Notes: a model not told the origin generated them from the sequence alone. A stretch of 64,000 nt of DNA from CAWGMT01 sp963823675 (GCA_963823675.1 CAWGMT010000012.1:1426001-1490000), one strand, 5' to 3'; counted from the stretch's first letter, positions 34,978-43,413 are shown. Made by a program: numbers and translations.

Positions 34978-36961
34978 AAACGCCCCTCGCGCGGGGGTGC
35001 GCCGCCGGATGTGGCTTGTTTTCCCCGGTTTTTCGAACGTCCCCCTCCTTTTTTTCTGAAAATCGTAGTGACAATATCGACTTGCGTATTTTCGAGAAAC
35101 CGCTGGTTTTTGCATTGACAGCGACGTGATTCGTCGTGATACTTCGTGACATGTACCTTAGAACCGTCAAAGTTCGGTCTTCCAACGGCACGGTCAACGA
35201 GTATGTCCGTGTCGTCGAAGCGTATCGCGACAATGGCAAGGTCAAGCAACGCACACTCGCCGAGCTCGGCCGTAAAGATCTGCTCGTGGAGCTGCTACCC
35301 AAGCTTCAGCGCCTGCTCGGCCAAGATGCGGGCGCTGAGCCCGGCGGGAGCGAGGATCTAAAGATCCTCGATGCCTCCACCTGGGGACCGATCCTTGCGG
35401 TTCGGACCCTGTTCGACCAATTGGGGCTTTGGTCGATCCTCGACGCAACACTGGGCAAGGCCAAAGGAGTGCCGTTTACGGATCGGGCGTTCGTATTGGT
35501 CGCCAATCGCCTGATCCACCCCGCCAGCGAACACGGCCTGGCCGGCTGGCTGGAGACCGACTTCGTCTGCGACCGCCAAGGCCGACGGTTCCTGCCGAAT
35601 TGGCATCAGCGTAAACGGGTCCGCGTTCACTTCAGCCAACTGGAAGCCTGGTACCGCACGCTCGATCAACTCTTGGATGCGAAGGAACAGATCGAGCTGG
35701 CCCTCTACCACCGCCTCCGTGACCTCTTCAGCTTCAAGCCGGACCTGGTGCTCTACGACATCACCAGCACCTACTTCGAGGGTGCTGGACCAATCAACTT
35801 CGCCAAACACGGCCACAGCCGAGACGAAAAGCCGCACAACCCGCAGGTGATTGTCGGGGTGGTGATGGTGGCTGGCTGGCCGATCGCGCATCACGTGTGG
35901 GCCGGCAATCGGGTGGACAGCTCTACCGTCTCAGAGGCCATCCGCGACTTGCACGATCGATTCGGATTCAACCGCCTGGTGTTCGTCGGCGATCGAGGTA
36001 TGGTCACTGATGATAATGTTGAAGCGATCATTGCCCAGAAAAACGGCTACATCGTGGGCCTCAAGCGGCGGCGCAACGCAAAGCTGGCCGAGTGGCTGGG
36101 TGCGGTTGATGAGACCAAGTGGATTTCTTGTCCGGTTGGGATCACCGCACAGGAACGAACCAATTCACCGCGCACCCGGGCGCAGGAGATCCCCTCGGGA
36201 ATCGACGGCATGCGGGTGATCGTCGTCGATTCCGACGAACGGCGTGGTTACGAAGAAGACATGCGCCGGAAATCGATGGAGCGGACGCGCGCCCATTTGG
36301 AGAAGCTCCAGAAGCGCGTAGCGGCGGGAAAGTTGAAACAGCCCGAGAAGATCGGTGCCGCCGCTGAGCGAGCCCTGCAGCGGAACCACGGCTATCGGTA
36401 CTACTCCTGGGACATTCACCAGGGAACGTTCCGCTATTTCGAGAACGCGGCGGGCCTGAAGCGTGAAAAGGGGATCGAAGGCCGGTATGTGATCGCGACC
36501 AGCGAAGCGGCTCTGGGCGTGCTTGACGTGGTGGCGATTTACAAGGAATTGAGCGACGTCGAACAGGGGTTTCGCCAATTCAAGGACGTGTTGGCGGTGC
36601 GCCCGATTTATCATCAGGTTGAGACACGTGTAAAGGCACATATATTCGTAGCTGCACTGGCCCTGTTGGTCCAGCGGTTACTTGATCGCCGGCTCCAACA
36701 AGCGGGGATTGATTTCTCGCCGGAGCGGGCGATGCAGGCGCTGGCCACCGTGCGCCACGTCACCATCCGCCTAGATGATCAGCCCGAGCGGGATGGGGTC
36801 AGTGGGGGCTGCCCAGACGCGCGTCGGGTCCTGAAGGCTTTGAAGCTGACCAATCTGAAGCCGCCGGACCCTCCCGCAGGGCAAAAAACCGTGATGTAGT
36901 GACTAATCCAAAATTCGACCGTTACGCCGCAAGGACTTACGTCGCGCCACCCCAAACATGG
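34963..36961 (+). mobile_element. IS1634-family insertion sequence, complete
   Basis: 1999 bases. Perfect 14-base terminal inverted repeats (CCATGTTTGGGGTG) sit at 34963-34976 and 36948-36961. The flanks are direct repeats of GCTAGC at 34957-34962 and 36962-36967. Because GCTAGC is palindromic, the exact boundary could shift by up to six bases. The element carries one intact transposase gene and is probably a recent arrival. Confidence 0.9.
35151..36899 (+). CDS. IS1634-family DDE transposase
   Basis: About 582 residues from the Met in MYLRTVKVRSSNG, with an in-frame ATG five codons upstream also possible. Typical features of the family: N-terminal EYVRVVEAYRDNGKVKQRTL, first catalytic Asp in LVLYDITSTYFEG, second in RLVFVGDRGMVTD, and Glu in the C-terminal YKELSDVEQGFRQFKDVL followed by RPIYHQVETRVKAHIFVAAL. 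No frame break, in contrast to many genes nearby. The stop lies about 50 bases before the right inverted repeat. Confidence 0.92.
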   Translation: MYLRTVKVRSSNGTVNEYVRVVEAYRDNGKVKQRTLAELGRKDLLVELLPKLQRLLGQDAGAEPGGSEDLKILDASTWGPILAVRTLFDQLGLWSILDATLGKAKGVPFTDRAFVLVANRLIHPASEHGLAGWLETDFVCDRQGRRFLPNWHQRKRVRVHFSQLEAWYRTLDQLLDAKEQIELALYHRLRDLFSFKPDLVLYDITSTYFEGAGPINFAKHGHSRDEKPHNPQVIVGVVMVAGWPIAHHVWAGNRVDSSTVSEAIRDLHDRFGFNRLVFVGDRGMVTDDNVEAIIAQKNGYIVGLKRRRNAKLAEWLGAVDETKWISCPVGITAQERTNSPRTRAQEIPSGIDGMRVIVVDSDERRGYEEDMRRKSMERTRAHLEKLQKRVAAGKLKQPEKIGAAAERALQRNHGYRYYSWDIHQGTFRYFENAAGLKREKGIEGRYVIATSEAALGVLDVVAIYKELSDVEQGFRQFKDVLAVRPIYHQVETRVKAHIFVAALALLVQRLLDRRLQQAGIDFSPERAMQALATVRHVTIRLDDQPERDGVSGGCPDARRVLKALKLTNLKPPDPPAGQKTVM

Positions 36962-37372
36962 GCTAGCCGCGCGAACTTTCTCCCGGCGGACTATCTCCGG
37001 GCCGTGCGTCTGGCCGAGGCAGCTTGCGAGGTTAACCCGTTCAACGGCCTCTACTTGAACACCCTCGGTGTCGCACGCTATCGGGCCGGCCAGTATCGCA
37101 ATGCCCTCGACGACCTGAATCGATCCTTCGAACTCAATGCACCCCGCTACCGTGGCCCGCTGCCCGCGGACATGGCATTTGTCGCCACGGCCCAGCACAG
37201 GCTCGGGCAGTTTGTGGAGGCTCGCAAAACGCTCGAACAGCTTCGCGTCGTCATGAAGAAACAACCCGGGCGCGCTGACAGTGAATCAACGGCATTTCTC
37301 GAAGAGGCGGTGGCCCTGATCGATCGGCCTGCGGGTGACGGTGCCGCCGCCAAGGGGTCACACAAGAAGTAA
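36962..37372 (+). pseudogene. TPR-containing C-terminus of the IS-split WD40 protein
   Basis: The portion downstream of the IS. It encodes two to three TPR-like helical pairs (LRAVRLAEAACEVNPFNGLYLNTLGVARYRAGQYRNAL; MAFVATAQHRLGQFVEARKTLEQL) and a Lys-rich end. It joins in frame with the WD40 part if the IS is removed. An open frame running into it from inside the IS (ATG-less, from 36899) is an artefact of the insertion. Confidence 0.75.
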
Positions 37373-37569
37373 ATAGCGCCATCCCGGGCCGATTAAGAGA
37401 TGCAGCGCGGGCTTCTCAGCGGGTCTGAGCCCAAAATCCCGAATGCGATGTCACAGTCAAACCCGGAGCGGACATGTTCCTGGATCAGCACTGAATGTAT
37501 AGTACTCCTGGTCGATCGGTTACACCCTTGGCCGCGTGGGGAGGTTTACGATGGTCCGTTCGATGTCGA

Positions 37570-38745
37570 ATGGCGGGCGCTTTCGTTTTGATTCTGCTGC
37601 TGACAACGCGCGATGCCCGCGCCCAGTGGGGTCATGGCGGGTGGGGATGGGGAGGGTGGGATACCGCGCAAATAAAGGCATTTCCCGTAAAGACATTTCC
37701 CAACGACCCTGGTTTCTACGCGATGGGTGCCAGAATCTACAGGTACGACCCGCGCCTCAATCCCGACCTGGTCGCTAAATACAATGGCCAAGTGGCCAAC
37801 ACCACCTGGAACTTCTGCCAGTTCGGGCCGTTCACGAAGGAGCAGGCCGAGCAACTGAGAAAGCGGTCCAGTAAGGCGAAGGATGCCCACAACTCGTATC
37901 TCGATCTAAGGATGCGCAGGCAGAACCCCACCACGGCGCAAGTCGAGAACGGCGGCGCGCTGAACCTCGCTGTCGCTGATCTCAGCGATCCCAAGCTCGG
38001 CGATCTGGCCTCGAAGGCCGCCAAGGTCCCCGTCGCAGCGAGCCTCATCGCCGAGGTTCCATTCACAACCGCATCGGAGCGAGTCACGTTGATGCTCGAT
38101 GAGTTGCGCGCCGCCTTCAAATGGCGCCAGGTGTTCCCCGCAGAGCGGTTCGCAGAAGTCAGGAGAACATTCGATGAACTTGTCACCCGGCTGCAGAATG
38201 AGGATCAGGCAGGCGATATTTCGGACAAGACCCTGACGGAGGCCCAGGAGTTCGTGAGCGCACTTCGCGCCAAGCTGAAAGCCCAGCCACTCGAGAATCC
38301 CGACGACCAGACGGAAGCGATGAAGTTCGTGACTACCTCGAGCGCCCTGGTGGGCTTGCTAAGAAAGCCCGACATCCGGCCGGCGATCTCGGCGTTGCGC
38401 AAACTCAAGGATACGTCGCTCGGCAATTTGCTCGGGTTCCTGCACGCTTACAATTTGCGGTTCGGGCCGGCGACCACACCCACGGAACGAGCCGCTTACC
38501 ATCAACTTTTCGCGATTCTCGACAAGACGCGTAACGACGTCCTAGCCGAGGTCAAGCCCGGCGGTATGCCTACCGCGGATGCCGATCCCAGGCATGTGGC
38601 AGACTTTTTTTTTGACAGCCTCGACATGAACAAACGCAAGAGCGAAAACCTTTCGGGGGCAATCGACTTCCTTGACAGCCTCGACATGAACAAACGCAAG
38701 AGCGGAAACCTTTCGGGGGCAATCGACTTCCCAAACCCGAAGTGA
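37570..38745 (+). CDS. Secreted protein of unknown function with C-terminal 20-residue duplication
   Basis: From the ATG at 37570 the protein has 391 residues and a signal peptide (MAGAFVLILLLTTRDARAQ), then a Gly/Trp-rich stretch (WGHGGWGWGGW). The body is helical (FTKEQAEQLRKRSSKAKDAH; LRAKLKAQPLENPDDQTEAM). The C-terminus carries a perfect-period duplication, DSLDMNKRKSENLSGAIDFL then DSLDMNKRKSGNLSGAIDFP, encoded by two 60-base copies. No family is recognised. An in-frame ATG at 37495 would place the hydrophobic segment internally, so 37570 is preferred. Confidence 0.6.
   Translation: MAGAFVLILLLTTRDARAQWGHGGWGWGGWDTAQIKAFPVKTFPNDPGFYAMGARIYRYDPRLNPDLVAKYNGQVANTTWNFCQFGPFTKEQAEQLRKRSSKAKDAHNSYLDLRMRRQNPTTAQVENGGALNLAVADLSDPKLGDLASKAAKVPVAASLIAEVPFTTASERVTLMLDELRAAFKWRQVFPAERFAEVRRTFDELVTRLQNEDQAGDISDKTLTEAQEFVSALRAKLKAQPLENPDDQTEAMKFVTTSSALVGLLRKPDIRPAISALRKLKDTSLGNLLGFLHAYNLRFGPATTPTERAAYHQLFAILDKTRNDVLAEVKPGGMPTADADPRHVADFFFDSLDMNKRKSENLSGAIDFLDSLDMNKRKSGNLSGAIDFPNPK
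38612..38731 (+). repeat. Two tandem 60-base copies inside a gene
   Basis: Copies at 38612-38671 and 38672-38731 differ at one base (GCGAAAACC versus GCGGAAACC). They keep the reading frame and sit immediately before the stop codon region of the secreted protein gene. Confidence 0.9.
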
Positions 38746-38861
38746 GCGTCGCCGGCGCGCTTGCCGACCTCGCGAAGCGCGCACGCTGCCCTGACGGCCG
38801 AAAGACGGCCCGGCAAAGATAGATAGCCCCAGCGATCAAAGAGGACACGATCAAAGAGGAC

Positions 38862-39233
38862 ATGCATCATAAATCTTCGCGGTCGCGGCGGCATCTCGGT
38901 CAAGTCAGCTTACGTGTCAATTTACGATGTGAACGCGGGACCGCGTTCGGCGCGACGGGCCGCCATGGTGATGGCAAGAGAACACCCCGTTTACTGATCG
39001 TGGTGTTCTACCCGTTTGCCTCCGGAGCGGGAGGTAAGAGACGGCCCGGTTTCGTCGTGCAAAACGACGCCGACAATTCGCGGATGGCGGCCACGATCGT
39101 GGCCCAGATCACGACCAACCTCGCACGAGCAGGCGTGCCATCGCACTTGTTCATTGAGGCGTCCACCAAGGAAGGCCAGAGGTCCGGTTTGCGACACGAT
39201 TCACTCGTGTCGTGTAATACTCCGCGGCCTTGA
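38862..39233 (+). pseudogene. MazF/PemK-type toxin remnant
   Basis: Recognisable from about 39000: FYPFASGAGGKRRPGFVVQND, then ATIVAQITTNL, HLFIEAS and GLRHDSLVSCN. These match MazF-family endoribonuclease toxins, but the sequence ends abruptly after VSCN, lacking the usual C-terminal helix, and the N-terminal 45 residues of the open frame are not MazF-like. It meets the 3' end of the minus-strand PIN remnant near 39220. No partner antitoxin is visible upstream. Probably non-functional. Confidence 0.55.
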
Positions 39234-39495
39234 TGATCGCGTCGTCCGTCAGGGTCAAGTGGTCAAAACCAATGCTGGGATCGAGAGCGTAATCGAGACG
39301 TCGCAAGCTGCCGACGGCGCGGATGCGCAGGAGTTCTCGACGAACCTCGTAATGCGCAATATCGGGGATGACGACAACCGCGCCGGTTGCCAGGATGGTC
39401 TAGAGCCATGCGAGGCATCGTACGACATGCGGCTTGCTGGGAGCGCGGACAATCATGCCGAGCGGCCCGCTGTCCAGCAGGATCAACCGCGCCAT
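39207..39495 (-). pseudogene. PIN-domain toxin with premature stop
   Basis: Reads MARLILLDSGPLGMIVRA (first acidic residue in LLDSGPLG) and, after a TAG at 39400-39402 (codon 32), VVVIPDIAHYEVRRELLRIR and FDHLTLTDDAIIKAAEYY. The stop stands where a residue such as Glu is expected (AWLxTILATG). The 3' end is also lost at the junction with the MazF remnant. The intact gene would be a PIN ribonuclease; it follows the antitoxin-like gene by two bases. Confidence 0.65.
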
Positions 39496-39497
39496 GA

Positions 39498-39782
39498 TCA
39501 ATAGAGACCTTCGAAGAGTTTCCGATGGGGACGATGTGCGTCGAGATCGCGCATGCCTTCCTCCCATGCACCCGGCGGGTCCTCGACAGGCATGGCCAGC
39601 ATCTTTTCGACGAACGCGGCGATAGCCCGGGCCTTTCGGGCTTGTTCCTCCGGCGTGATGGGGAGGACTCGGCCTCCGGCGTCGTTGCAGGGGACAGGAC
39701 GCGGCGAGGACGCGTGGGGAAGATCCTGCACGCCGGGTTCCTGATCGGTGTCCGCGTCGTGTTCCTTATCGAGCACACCCAT
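39498..39782 (-). CDS. Putative antitoxin partner of the PIN toxin
   Basis: 94 residues from the ATG at 39782, chosen for the GAGGGAG-type binding site eight bases upstream. The sequence is acidic and hydrophilic, with a helical C-terminal region (ITPEEQARKARAIAAFVEKMLAMP) and an ending EEGMRDLDAHRPHRKLFEGLY. The stop is two bases before the PIN start on the same strand, the usual antitoxin-toxin order. No clear DNA-binding fold is visible, so assignment as antitoxin is by position and size. Confidence 0.6.
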   Translation of the reverse strand: MGVLDKEHDADTDQEPGVQDLPHASSPRPVPCNDAGGRVLPITPEEQARKARAIAAFVEKMLAMPVEDPPGAWEEGMRDLDAHRPHRKLFEGLY

Positions 39783-40108
39783 TGTCTGGCTCCCTCGCAT
39801 GAGATGGCAGCCATCCCCTGATTCTACGCTAGTCCGCCTCGGCACGGAAGCTCGAGACAATCGCGCCCAGTCGAGTGAGCCCGCCGCCGAGGGAGTTGCT
39901 CCCATCGAGATCGGCCGAGCACGAACGATGATCGACGTGAAGAGGACCGATTCGATTTATCGCATCGACGCATAAAACTCTGCCTCGGCAGAGAAACGGT
40001 GATAAATCTTGCGAATTCCTGGGTAATCCTGGTAATCCCTGGAAAACGGTCGCAGTCGTCCGACCGTACCTAAACCCTTACATCCGAAAGGCTTGCGGTT
40101 TAGTAGAC

Positions 40109-40157
40109 CGCCTGGTTTGCAACCAGGAGGTTGGCGGTTCGATCCTGCTCGTCTCCA
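40109..40157 (+). repeat. Partial copy of tRNA-Ala 3' end (putative att site)
   Basis: 49 bases match positions 28695-28743 of the tRNA-Ala gene with a single mismatch (CCTGCT for CCCGCT in the T stem). The copy begins inside the anticodon stem and ends at the discriminator base, so the 5' third of the tRNA is missing. This is what an integration event at a tRNA 3' end leaves at the far junction. Confidence 0.85.
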
Positions 40158-40217
40158 CTTGGACTTGGCCAATCTCCATCCGATTTTGGGTGCTGGCCCT
40201 TTTGATCAGAGTTCCAG

Positions 40218-40438
40218 ACACCCATGCGCCAGAGAGAAATGCACCCATGCTCGGCGCACTCGTCCTGAGACCGGCACGCTGCATCATGGTCTTGATGGTA
40301 ACGAGGTTTCAGACGCAACGCTCCGGCCATCCCCTTCGGTGACTGATGGGTGTCCGGTACGCCGTTCCGCATGCGCCTGAGAGAAAAGCACCCATGCTCG
40401 GCGCACCCGTCCTTAGACCAGCACGCTGCAGCAAGGTG
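40218..40438. repeat. Pair of degenerate direct repeats, 150 bases apart
   Basis: Blocks at about 40218-40288 and 40368-40438 share AGCACCCATGCTCGGCGCAC-type cores and flanks. A weaker relative is seen near 56208-56250. No coding sense. They fill most of the gap up to the gene at 40572. Confidence 0.6.
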
Positions 40439-40571
40439 GAGAAGAAGCGGTGAACGAAGAAACCCCCGGGGGAAAAATGGGCTGAGCCCGGCAGAACGAG
40501 GAGGACCTAGAACGACCATCATAAGACGAGTGAAAAGTCCAGGGCAAGCTTCGTGTCAACGGGAGAAGGAC

Positions 40572-40898
40572 ATGGTTGTGGCAACGGTACCCACGCCGCG
40601 TCTGGATAGCGAAGTTGCGAGTTTTCTGGACCGGCATGGCGCCCAGTCAACCGTGGATAAGATCGGTGTGCTCGTGCGTGAATGCTTTCCGGAACTCCTA
40701 GATTTGGAACTTCGCCTTCAGGACGACCCCGATGTTGAGGACCGTAACTCGTGCATCATCCGAACCAAGTTGCCGGCACTGGGATCGGAACCGGAACGGT
40801 TGCTGCGCTGGCGGCGGTACCATGAACGGCTCGCCCAGGACCTCTCTTTCAACGAACGGCAACTGTTCGGCACCATGATTCGTTATCACGCAGAGTGA
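40572..40898 (+). CDS. Hypothetical partner of a HEPN protein
   Basis: 108 residues, with AGAAGGAC upstream of the ATG. Contains a helical N-terminus (LDSEVASFLDRHGAQSTVDKIGVLVRECFPEL) and a polar C-terminus (LRWRRYHERLAQDLSFNERQLF). Its end overlaps the next gene (ATGA), suggesting translational coupling. Small proteins of this kind precede HEPN-domain proteins in other bacteria, but I do not recognise its family, so the pairing is inferred from the overlap. Confidence 0.55.
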   Translation: MVVATVPTPRLDSEVASFLDRHGAQSTVDKIGVLVRECFPELLDLELRLQDDPDVEDRNSCIIRTKLPALGSEPERLLRWRRYHERLAQDLSFNERQLFGTMIRYHAE

Positions 40899-41158
40899 CC
40901 ATGGGCCCGAATGAATTTCTCGATACTGCGGAGCGGCTGGCTCAAGGAGGCACGGAAGGGGATTGTCGCTCCGCGATCAGTCGGGCGTACTATTCGGTAT
41001 TTCACCGGTTTCGCAATTTCTTCCTGGCACAGGGGCTCGACGACGCACCCTTGAGCCGTCGTTGTGCACCGCTGCACCATGTTTGGGTATACTGGCACCA
41101 GGGCCGATTCGTGCTGCACGCCACGACCTGTCCGTCATCGCCTGCGGCCGGTCGCTGA
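40895..41158 (+). CDS. HEPN-domain protein, truncated or frameshifted
   Basis: The first half reads as a HEPN helical bundle (FLDTAERLAQGGTEGDCRSAISRAYYSVFHRFRNFFLAQGL), with the SAISRAYYSVFH core. After residue 51 the sequence becomes Cys/His-rich and unlike the family, so the true C-terminus is probably lost or out of frame. Overlaps the preceding gene by four bases. Many HEPN proteins are RNases working with a nucleotidyltransferase or other small partner; function here is uncertain because of the truncation. Confidence 0.6.
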   Translation: MTMGPNEFLDTAERLAQGGTEGDCRSAISRAYYSVFHRFRNFFLAQGLDDAPLSRRCAPLHHVWVYWHQGRFVLHATTCPSSPAAGR

Positions 41159-41189
41159 TTCCAACGACCCGATTCAAGGAGCCTTGAAG

Positions 41190-41888
41190 ATGTCCACTGC
41201 GAAGGCCGTCAAGCCGCAGCCGGGCCGTTTGCTCATGGGCTTGCCACCCGACACGCGTGTCGTCATCGCCGACGTCACGTGGAACGACTACGCTCGGCTC
41301 GTGAATGCCGTCGCCGAGGGCGAGAACTGCCGCCTTGCCTACGACGGGAAGGATATCGAACTCATGAATGTCGGCCCCGTTCACGATTCGTACAGTGAGA
41401 TCCTGGGTTTATTCGTTAACCTGGTCGCCGAAGAGCTCCAGATCGATCTGAGAGGAGCACGATCGACGACGTGGAGGCGCAGGAAATTGAAACGGGGCAT
41501 AGAGGCCGATCTATCGTACTACGTGGACGCCGCGAAAGTGGCTGCCTTTGACGCGGCGTTGGCGAGGCGTTCTGGGAAAATCAAGGATTACCCCGATCCG
41601 GACCTGGCTGCCGAAGTCGATATCTCACGTCCCAAGATCGATCGGCAGGGGATCTATGCTGCGCTTCAGGTCTCCGAAGTCTGGCGTGTTTTCGAGGAAC
41701 GCGTATCGATCGAGCAACTGCAATCTGATGGGAAGTATGTGGCGGCTCTTTTCAGCCGGTTCCTCCGTGTTACGCCTGACGACGTGGCGCGCTGGGTCTT
41801 GCGTGAAGGTGCCCGAGGTAGTGTTACGTGGAAGCAAAGATTGCGTGAATGGGTGCGGAACGACCTCGCTCTTCGGACGGCCCCATAG
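41190..41888 (+). CDS. Uma2 family (DUF820) putative restriction endonuclease
   Basis: 232 residues from an ATG preceded by AAGGAGC. Family features: CRLAYDGKDIELMNVGPVHDSYSEILG, then IEADLSYYVDAAK, a PD-(D/E)xK-like core DPDLAAEVDIS and IYAALQVSEVWRVFEERV. The acidic and Lys residues of the nuclease core appear intact. The C-terminal 45 residues are basic. Uma2 proteins are very abundant in planctomycetes and cyanobacteria; cellular role is not established. Confidence 0.8.
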   Translation: MSTAKAVKPQPGRLLMGLPPDTRVVIADVTWNDYARLVNAVAEGENCRLAYDGKDIELMNVGPVHDSYSEILGLFVNLVAEELQIDLRGARSTTWRRRKLKRGIEADLSYYVDAAKVAAFDAALARRSGKIKDYPDPDLAAEVDISRPKIDRQGIYAALQVSEVWRVFEERVSIEQLQSDGKYVAALFSRFLRVTPDDVARWVLREGARGSVTWKQRLREWVRNDLALRTAP

Positions 41889-42204
41889 GGCTTGTTCTCC
41901 CTGGTGCTAAGCCGGGCCAACATCGCTGCAGCGTACGGCTGACAGCGATCTAGCGCCCCGAGGACTTCATGCAGCAGTGCGTAGGACGATCGACCCACGC
42001 TGGATCGCCAGTGCGCGTCCGTCGAGCCGGCCGCCAGTTCTCGGCCAACGTCAAGCAGCGGTCTACCGTCCATTCGGGGGGCTTCGCGAGGTCAAGCTTT
42101 GTTTCTTGTTTTCTTTCGGCCGAGTCGTGGCAAGGCATAGGGATGCCGTCTCCGCTGAAGGCGGTGTTCGTCTCGATCGGTCGCGGAAACCGGGACGCTC
42201 TGGT

Positions 42205-42398
42205 TTACGAGGAAGCCTCAAGTCTCTTGCGGACATCGGCCAGCGTCGAGACGCGACCAAGATCCGCTTCCCGTCGGCTCTCCTCGGCGAGTCTGCGAAA
42301 CGACTCGTTTTTTCGAGCAGGCGGTCGATGAAGTCGGGATCGTCCGTGTGGATCGGGACGAGCTCGAATTTCGGGATCCCTCCAATCGTGACAATCAC
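42205..42398 (-). CDS. Small antitoxin-like protein, frameshifted
   Basis: GTG start at 42398. Reads VTIGGIPKFELVPIHTDDPDFIDRLLEK, then changes frame in a run of six A (six T on the plus strand, near 42313); one more A continues NESFRRLAEESRREADLGRVSTLADVRKRLEASS, ending at 42205, 63 residues in all. The Arg/Glu-rich C-terminal helix resembles the dimerising end of small antitoxins. No adjacent toxin was recognised. Very small and broken, so low certainty. Confidence 0.45.
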
Positions 42399-42415
42399 CG
42401 GAGATTGTTGGCACT

Positions 42416-42658
42416 CTGCGGCATAACCTCCTCACAACCCCGCGAGATATCCGGCTGCTTGACGCGGTGATGCTCAAGTACTTGGCGAAGATCGGCTGCA
42501 CGTCGGCTGAGTTGGCGATCGCCCGCAATGGCGTCGTGATCGTGTCGCGGGGCTATGGTCTTTATCCCGGTTCAGTGAGAACTTTTCCTGGCCGCCGTTC
42601 AGAGGTTTCCGGCGAGAATCTGTGCCATGCTGGGTCAATCCGAGACCTGACGACTTAA
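42416..42658 (+). pseudogene. Fragment of a serine hydrolase (beta-lactamase-like) N-terminus
   Basis: The frame reads DIRLLDAVMLKYLAKIGC then TSAELAIARNGVVIVSRGYG, a pattern seen at the start of serine beta-lactamase-family hydrolases (ASLAIARNG..VYSRGYG). It then diverges and stops at 42658, before the Ser-x-x-Lys motif. Probably a leftover of a longer gene. Confidence 0.4.
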
Positions 42659-42726
42659 GCGCGTGCTCGATTTTTCGCACGCCCCGATAGTGGCACGCAT
42701 CTCGGTCGTGATTTACAATGCCCGAG

Positions 42727-43413
42727 ATGAGTGAAGTGAGCCGCGTATTGTCTGCGATCGAGCAAGGCGACCCGCACGCTGCCGACCTCCTGCTGCCGCT
42801 TGTCTTGCTGTCGACCCCCCGGCCGAAGGGCCAGGAGGGCGGGCTCAGCCGCGATGCCACGGTCCGCGAGGCGCTCGACCGTGCGGCGCCTGAGATCGCC
42901 ACGGCGTTCGCCGGCGAACCGCTCGTGGAGGCGTCGATCCGAAACACACTCGGCACAAGCTACATGTACTTGGGCGACCGGGAGAAGGCACTCGCGCAGC
43001 ACCAGCGCGCGCTCGCGCTGCGCCTGAAGGAGCTCGGCCCCGAGCACCCGGACACCGCCGAGCCAATGAACGAGCTCGCCATCATCCTGCTCCAGATGGG
43101 GAAGTCCGCGGAGGCCCAGAAGATCCTCGAGGAGTCGGTGGCGATCAAGCGGCGAACCCTGGGTCCCGAAGATAAGCGCACGCTCCATGCCATGACTAGA
43201 GACGGCCAGTCAGCCGACTGCGCGAGATCTGGCACTCTTCCGATCGGAGGCCTCCCGCTTGCTGGGCATCTCGGACCCGATGCCGCCCCCGAAGGGCGAA
43301 GATTGATTCTCCAATGTGACAACTGTCCTGGCCATTCCATTAAGAAAAATCGCGACATTTGCAAGACGAAAGTCGTTCGGGCGCACTTCTATAGAGTAGA
43401 GGCCCCGATATGA
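42727..43413 (+). pseudogene. Chimera of ECF sigma N-terminus and kinase TPR tail
   Basis: Starts like an ECF sigma factor (MSEVSRVLSAIEQGDPHAADLLLPL), but after about 25 residues it switches to the C-terminal part of a planctomycete kinase-TPR protein: TVREALDRAAPEIATAFAGEP, IRNTLGTSYMYLGDREKAL and PMNELAIILLQMGKSAEAQKIL. After about residue 150 the sequence loses TPR character. An internal deletion that fused the sigma gene to the end of its adjacent kinase gene would explain it. Transcript or function unknown. Confidence 0.55.
43359..43399 (+). promoter_or_regulatory. Conserved upstream element A
   Basis: GCAAGACGAAAGTCGTTC followed by GCGCACTT and AGAGTAGAG, eleven bases before the sigma factor start at 43410. 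A second copy in the same orientation is at 50945-50985. The shared position and sequence suggest a promoter or leader signal, but no transcription data exist. Confidence 0.5.

Noticed and set aside
28671..40157. Integrase gene within the putative island
   Set aside because: Both strands were read for tyrosine or serine recombinase motifs; only the IS1634 transposase was found.
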